A stretch of 64,000 nucleotides of DNA from Flavobacterium sp. JAS (lineage in GTDB: Bacteria; Bacteroidota; Bacteroidia; Flavobacteriales; Flavobacteriaceae): positions 372,001-436,000 of the forward strand of contig NZ_JAJMOX010000003.1 in NCBI RefSeq assembly GCF_020991455.1. Reading direction: 5' to 3'. Of the stretch, positions 61,253 to 64,000 are shown one piece after another. Within the stretch, counting starts at the first letter, position 1; each line of letters opens with the position of its first letter. The position numbers and the translations under genes were made by a program. Under the pieces are notes generated by a model, which saw only the letters and a program-made list of their open reading frames with translations, was not told the origin of the DNA and did no database searches.

Positions 61253-61537
61253 TTAAGAAAAAAGCACATCATGAATATCCGCAGTTTTATCAAAAACGCT
61301 TTTCGCAAAAGGACAAAGTGGAATAATTTTTATGTTATTAGCTCTTGCATAATCAACCGCAGCCATAACCAGTTTTTTACCAACACCTTTTCCGTTAAAA
61401 CCTTCACTAACTTCAGTATGATCTATGATAAATTTTGAATCTCCGGCCCAGGTATAAGTCATTTTTCCGGCTTCTTTTCCGTCTTCTATAGCTTCAAAAT
61501 AGCCTCTTCTTGTATCGTTTATTTGATTTATTTCCAT
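61253..61537 (-). CDS. GNAT-family N-acetyltransferase (YjdJ-like)
   Basis: A 94-residue short GNAT: MTYTWAGDSKFIIDHTEVSEGFNGKGVGKKLVMAAVDYARANNIKIIPLCPFAK. It holds the acetyl-CoA binding GKGVGKKL loop and the conserved PLCPFAK end of the small YjdJ group. The acceptor is unknown. OsmC lies 6 bp upstream. Confidence 0.88.
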   Translation of the reverse strand: MEINQINDTRRGYFEAIEDGKEAGKMTYTWAGDSKFIIDHTEVSEGFNGKGVGKKLVMAAVDYARANNIKIIPLCPFAKSVFDKTADIHDVLFS

Positions 61538-61543
61538 GATGGG

Positions 61544-61939
61544 TTATATTAATGTGGTTTTAATTTCGATTGAATGCGTAAGTGTTTTATGAATTGGACA
61601 GCTATTTGCAATCGTTTCTAATCTTTGTCTTTGTGTTTCGTCGACTTCGCCAATTACTTCGATTTTTCGGATAAATACGGCTACATTTCGTTCCGAATCT
61701 CTTTCAAAATCAATTTTGACATTTATTTCAGAAACTTCCCATTGTTTGCGATTGATGTACATTCGCAAAGTAATTACGGTACAGGAAGCCAATGATGCCG
61801 CTAAAAGCTCTGTTGGATTTAATCCTAAATTCTTGCCTCCAATTTCCTGAGGTTCATCAGAAATTAAAATATTTCCGCTGGCAGATGTTATTTCTGTTCG
61901 ATACAAGCGTGTATCAATTTGTGCTGATATAGTATTCAT
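61544..61939 (-). CDS. OsmC-family peroxiredoxin-like protein
   Basis: The 131-residue protein has both conserved cysteines, Cys53 (AASLASCTVITLRM) and Cys114 (NSCPIHKTL). It reduces organic hydroperoxides with thiol help. The pattern NPTELLAASLASC is diagnostic. It sits between a pirin gene and a GNAT gene, gaps 3 and 6 bp, so the three form an operon. Confidence 0.92.
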   Translation of the reverse strand: MNTISAQIDTRLYRTEITSASGNILISDEPQEIGGKNLGLNPTELLAASLASCTVITLRMYINRKQWEVSEINVKIDFERDSERNVAVFIRKIEVIGEVDETQRQRLETIANSCPIHKTLTHSIEIKTTLI

Positions 61940-61942
61940 AAT

Positions 61943-62824
61943 TTATTTGATTCGGGGTTCTGGTAAAGGCACAAATTCAGTTTCACCCGGAACTTTAGGG
62001 AAAGTTTGTTCTGTCCAGTCTTTTTTGGCTTTTTCGATGAGGCTTTTATCTGATGAAACGAAATTCCAAAAGATAAAATGCTCTTCAGGAAAAGGAGTTC
62101 CTCCAAAAATATAAACCGTACTGTTTTCTGCTAATTCAAACTCACATAAAGTGCTGTCGTTGGTAATCAAAATTTGTTTTGGATCGTAAACATGTTCGCC
62201 GCTTTTAATGCTTCCTTCTAAAATATACAATCCGCTTTCGCCGAATAAATCTTTTCCGATATTGATCTTTTTGGCTTCGGTACTCTTGATTTCAATAAAA
62301 TATAACGGACTATAAACCGGAACTGGTGATTTTTTGCCAAAAGCTTCTCCGGCAATTAATTTATACGAAACTCCGTCTTCTTCCCAAGCTGGAATATCAT
62401 CGGCTTCAACATGAGCAAAATTAGGATCCATTTGTTCCAATTCTTTTGGTAACGCGACCCAAATTTGCAAACCGTGAAGCATTTTATCAGTATGTCTTAA
62501 ATACTCCGGCGTTCTTTCAGAGTGTACGATTCCTTTTCCAGAGGTCATCCAGTTTACGGCGCCTGGTTTTATTTCTAATTCGGTTCCTAAACTATCGCGG
62601 TGCATGATGCTTCCTTCAAACAAAAAAGTAAGTGTAGAAAGGCCAATGTGCGGATGCGGAGGAACATCCATATTTTCATGATCACTTAAATGTGCCGGTC
62701 CCATGTGATCGATAAATACAAATGGTCCAACGGCTCTTTTTTCGCGGAAAGGCAATAATCTGCCTACCATAAAGTTGCCAATATTGGCAGCACGTTCTTC
62801 GATAATTAAACTGATATTTGACAT
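61943..62824 (-). CDS. Pirin-family protein
   Basis: A 293-residue bicupin with metal-binding His cluster in DVPPHPHIGLSTLTFLFEGS and a second cupin (FIEIKSTEAKKINIG to the end). The motif GRLLPFREKRAVGPFVFIDHMGP is standard. Bacterial pirins can act as quercetinases or redox-linked regulators. The ATG at 62824 (MSNISLIIEERA) is preferred to 62866, which lies upstream of a TAATTTTG -7 box. Confidence 0.9.
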   Translation of the reverse strand: MSNISLIIEERAANIGNFMVGRLLPFREKRAVGPFVFIDHMGPAHLSDHENMDVPPHPHIGLSTLTFLFEGSIMHRDSLGTELEIKPGAVNWMTSGKGIVHSERTPEYLRHTDKMLHGLQIWVALPKELEQMDPNFAHVEADDIPAWEEDGVSYKLIAGEAFGKKSPVPVYSPLYFIEIKSTEAKKINIGKDLFGESGLYILEGSIKSGEHVYDPKQILITNDSTLCEFELAENSTVYIFGGTPFPEEHFIFWNFVSSDKSLIEKAKKDWTEQTFPKVPGETEFVPLPEPRIK

Positions 62825-62845
62825 GTTCTTCGTTTTAGTTGAAAG

Positions 62846-62853
62846 CAAAATTA
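62846..62853 (-). promoter_or_regulatory. -7 box of the pirin/OsmC/GNAT operon
   Basis: TAATTTTG on the minus strand fits TANNTTTG, 21 bp before the chosen start codon. Confidence 0.4.
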
Positions 62854-62971
62854 CAGTTGTAGTCACAATCTGTAACTTAATTTAGATTAAGAAAAGTTGT
62901 TTTTTGTATTATTTATAAAAGTAAGGAAAATAGCTAGTTGTCCAAATTCATTTTTTATAATATTTCGGTTT

Positions 62972-63075
62972 TTTGTCATTTCGACGAAGGAGAAATCCTC
63001 GCAAGTAACTCCGCAACGAAAATCCAATCTTTATAGAGCTTCTCGCGAGGATTTCTCCTTCGTCGAAATGACAAA
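62972..63075. repeat. 31-bp perfect inverted repeat, family A
   Basis: Arms at 62972-63002 and 63045-63075 are perfect complements with a 42-nt loop. The left arm reads TTTGTCATTTCGACGAAGG and continues AGAAATCCTCGC. The same arm sequence forms the repeat at 1027-1154. No ORF lies inside. It separates the pirin operon from the DNA-alkylation-repair gene. Confidence 0.95.
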
Positions 63076-63113
63076 CAGGGCGGTTAACTCCCTAATGATT
63101 ATAAAACTTGTTG

Positions 63114-64000
63114 TTATTCAATCAACTCAAACTTTAAAGTCTCACTTTCAGTTCCATTAATTATAATAGACAATTGATGCAATCCTGTATGAAAAACTCG
63201 GGTTGTGATGATCTTAAAAGATTGGTTTCTTTCTACCTTGATTGATTGATTTGGCTGATAGATTTTTTCACTGATTTTAAATACCTTTTTAGCCAAATGT
63301 CCTTTTGATTTCTTATAATGAACGGCGTATTCTAAACGAACGGTTTTGGCTTCGTTATTTTTATTGTTTAAGTGAAATTGAAACTGCAAATAATCTCCAA
63401 TTTTTACGATTGGTGTTTTGATTTCGAAAGAAGAAAGCTCAATGTTAGTGCTTTCTAAACCATAATGGCTCAGAATTTCAGGATGTCCTTGCTTAAGTAA
63501 AGTGCGACAACCGTGTTTAATAATTGCGTCGGTTTCTTTGCTGATTACGCGCCATTTTTGTGCAATTTCCAGAACTATTTCGGGATTGTCTTTTACGATA
63601 TCATTTAGGTTATTGGCGACACTTCGGCGCACATATTCTGATGGATCATTTTTTAGATTTTCTAAAATAGGTAAAATAGAAGTTGGATCTTTCTTTAAGT
63701 ACGGAATCGCCATTGCCCACGGTAATCTCGGACGGCTTCCTTCGCTTGCCAATCTTCGTACATGATGGTTTTCATGCAACGACCATTTTGTCATTTCTTC
63801 GATCATTTTTTCTTTATATTTTAAAATGAAAGGACGAACAGCAAATTCGCAACTAATAAATTGTGTAATAGAAACAAAGGCTTTCGCCGAAGTTTTAAAA
63901 TCATCTAAGCCATACATTTCGATATAATCGGCAAAGAAAATAAAGGCAAGATTTCCATCGGTGAAATTGTTTTTCTTGAGATTTTCAATGATTTTGTTAA
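63114..64000 (-). CDS. DNA alkylation repair family protein, N-terminus outside window
   Basis: The frame is open from the stop at 63114 to the window edge. Translation before the first ATG at 63917 continues NKIIENLKKNNFTDGNLAFI without a stop, so the gene starts beyond 64000. HEAT-like alpha-helical repeats are visible (ITQFISCEFAVRPFI, VRRLASEGSRPRLPWAMA, DPSEYVRRSVANNLNDI, IIKHGCRTLLKQGHPEIL). A C-terminal beta-sandwich-like tail follows (about 160-265). The HEAT part matches AlkC/AlkD-type proteins, glycosylases for alkylated bases. VRRLASEGSRPRLPWA is the conserved stretch of the AlkC-like branch. Confidence 0.85.
   Translation of the reverse strand, partial: NKIIENLKKNNFTDGNLAFIFFADYIEMYGLDDFKTSAKAFVSITQFISCEFAVRPFILKYKEKMIEEMTKWSLHENHHVRRLASEGSRPRLPWAMAIPYLKKDPTSILPILENLKNDPSEYVRRSVANNLNDIVKDNPEIVLEIAQKWRVISKETDAIIKHGCRTLLKQGHPEILSHYGLESTNIELSSFEIKTPIVKIGDYLQFQFHLNNKNNEAKTVRLEYAVHYKKSKGHLAKKVFKISEKIYQPNQSIKVERNQSFKIITTRVFHTGLHQLSIIINGTESETLKFELIE

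Overview
The window is a chromosomal segment of a Flavobacterium-like member of the Bacteroidota. The evidence is the low GC content, a SusC/SusD pair with surface glycanases, single-copy genes close to flavobacterial proteins, TANNTTTG-type -7 promoter boxes, almost no Shine-Dalgarno sequences, and many intergenic palindromes of the kind dispersed through Flavobacterium genomes. No rRNA, tRNA, CRISPR array or prophage was seen.

Region 1-17.7 kb. A truncated ddl faces a PASTA-domain protein/rluD pair. A run of mostly minus-strand genes follows: a DUF1080-like lipoprotein, a tandem ABC ATPase with a degenerate first half, a mercaptopyruvate sulfurtransferase, a ThuA protein, DUF1398, an MscS channel, a thioesterase, an ECF42-type sigma factor with a DGPF/YCII protein and an AhpD-like protein, and a CPA1 Na+/H+ antiporter. 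Next comes a papain-like peptidase gene bracketed by a 41-bp direct repeat of the antiporter 5' end, then dnaK with a -24/-12-like promoter and a cluster of TGTCA words.

Region 17.7-39.5 kb. A RAYT transposase lies between two 33-bp REP-like palindromes, followed by corA, pta and ackA. A polysaccharide utilisation locus (PUL) follows: a membrane sensor/LuxR-type regulator with a probable TTG start, a dyad operator, SusC, SusD, a GH144-like lipoprotein, an esterase-like hydrolase, a GH3 beta-glucosidase, a GDPD lipoprotein and a GH43-like protein with a C-terminal F5/8C domain. An M28 peptidase comes after it. The GH144/GH3 pairing points to a beta-glucan, possibly a beta-1,2-glucan (inference).

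Region 39.5-64 kb. This is a mostly minus-strand housekeeping region: a YiiX-like hydrolase, kdsA with an outer-membrane protein, three small unknowns, an overlapping lysoplasmalogenase/alkylglycerol-monooxygenase-like pair, clpS, prmA, tpiA, a TlpA-like protein, a DoxX-family protein, DUF1599, folP, rlmH, an adenosine deaminase, GNAT, OsmC, pirin and a truncated DNA-alkylation-repair gene. A plus-strand pair of unknown secreted proteins is set between prmA and tpiA.

The most notable non-coding content is three copies of an RNA-like element, probably Rfam Flavo-1. All lie upstream of and co-oriented with a gene, and each has a differently sequenced but self-complementary internal hairpin. There are also several families of long intergenic inverted repeats.
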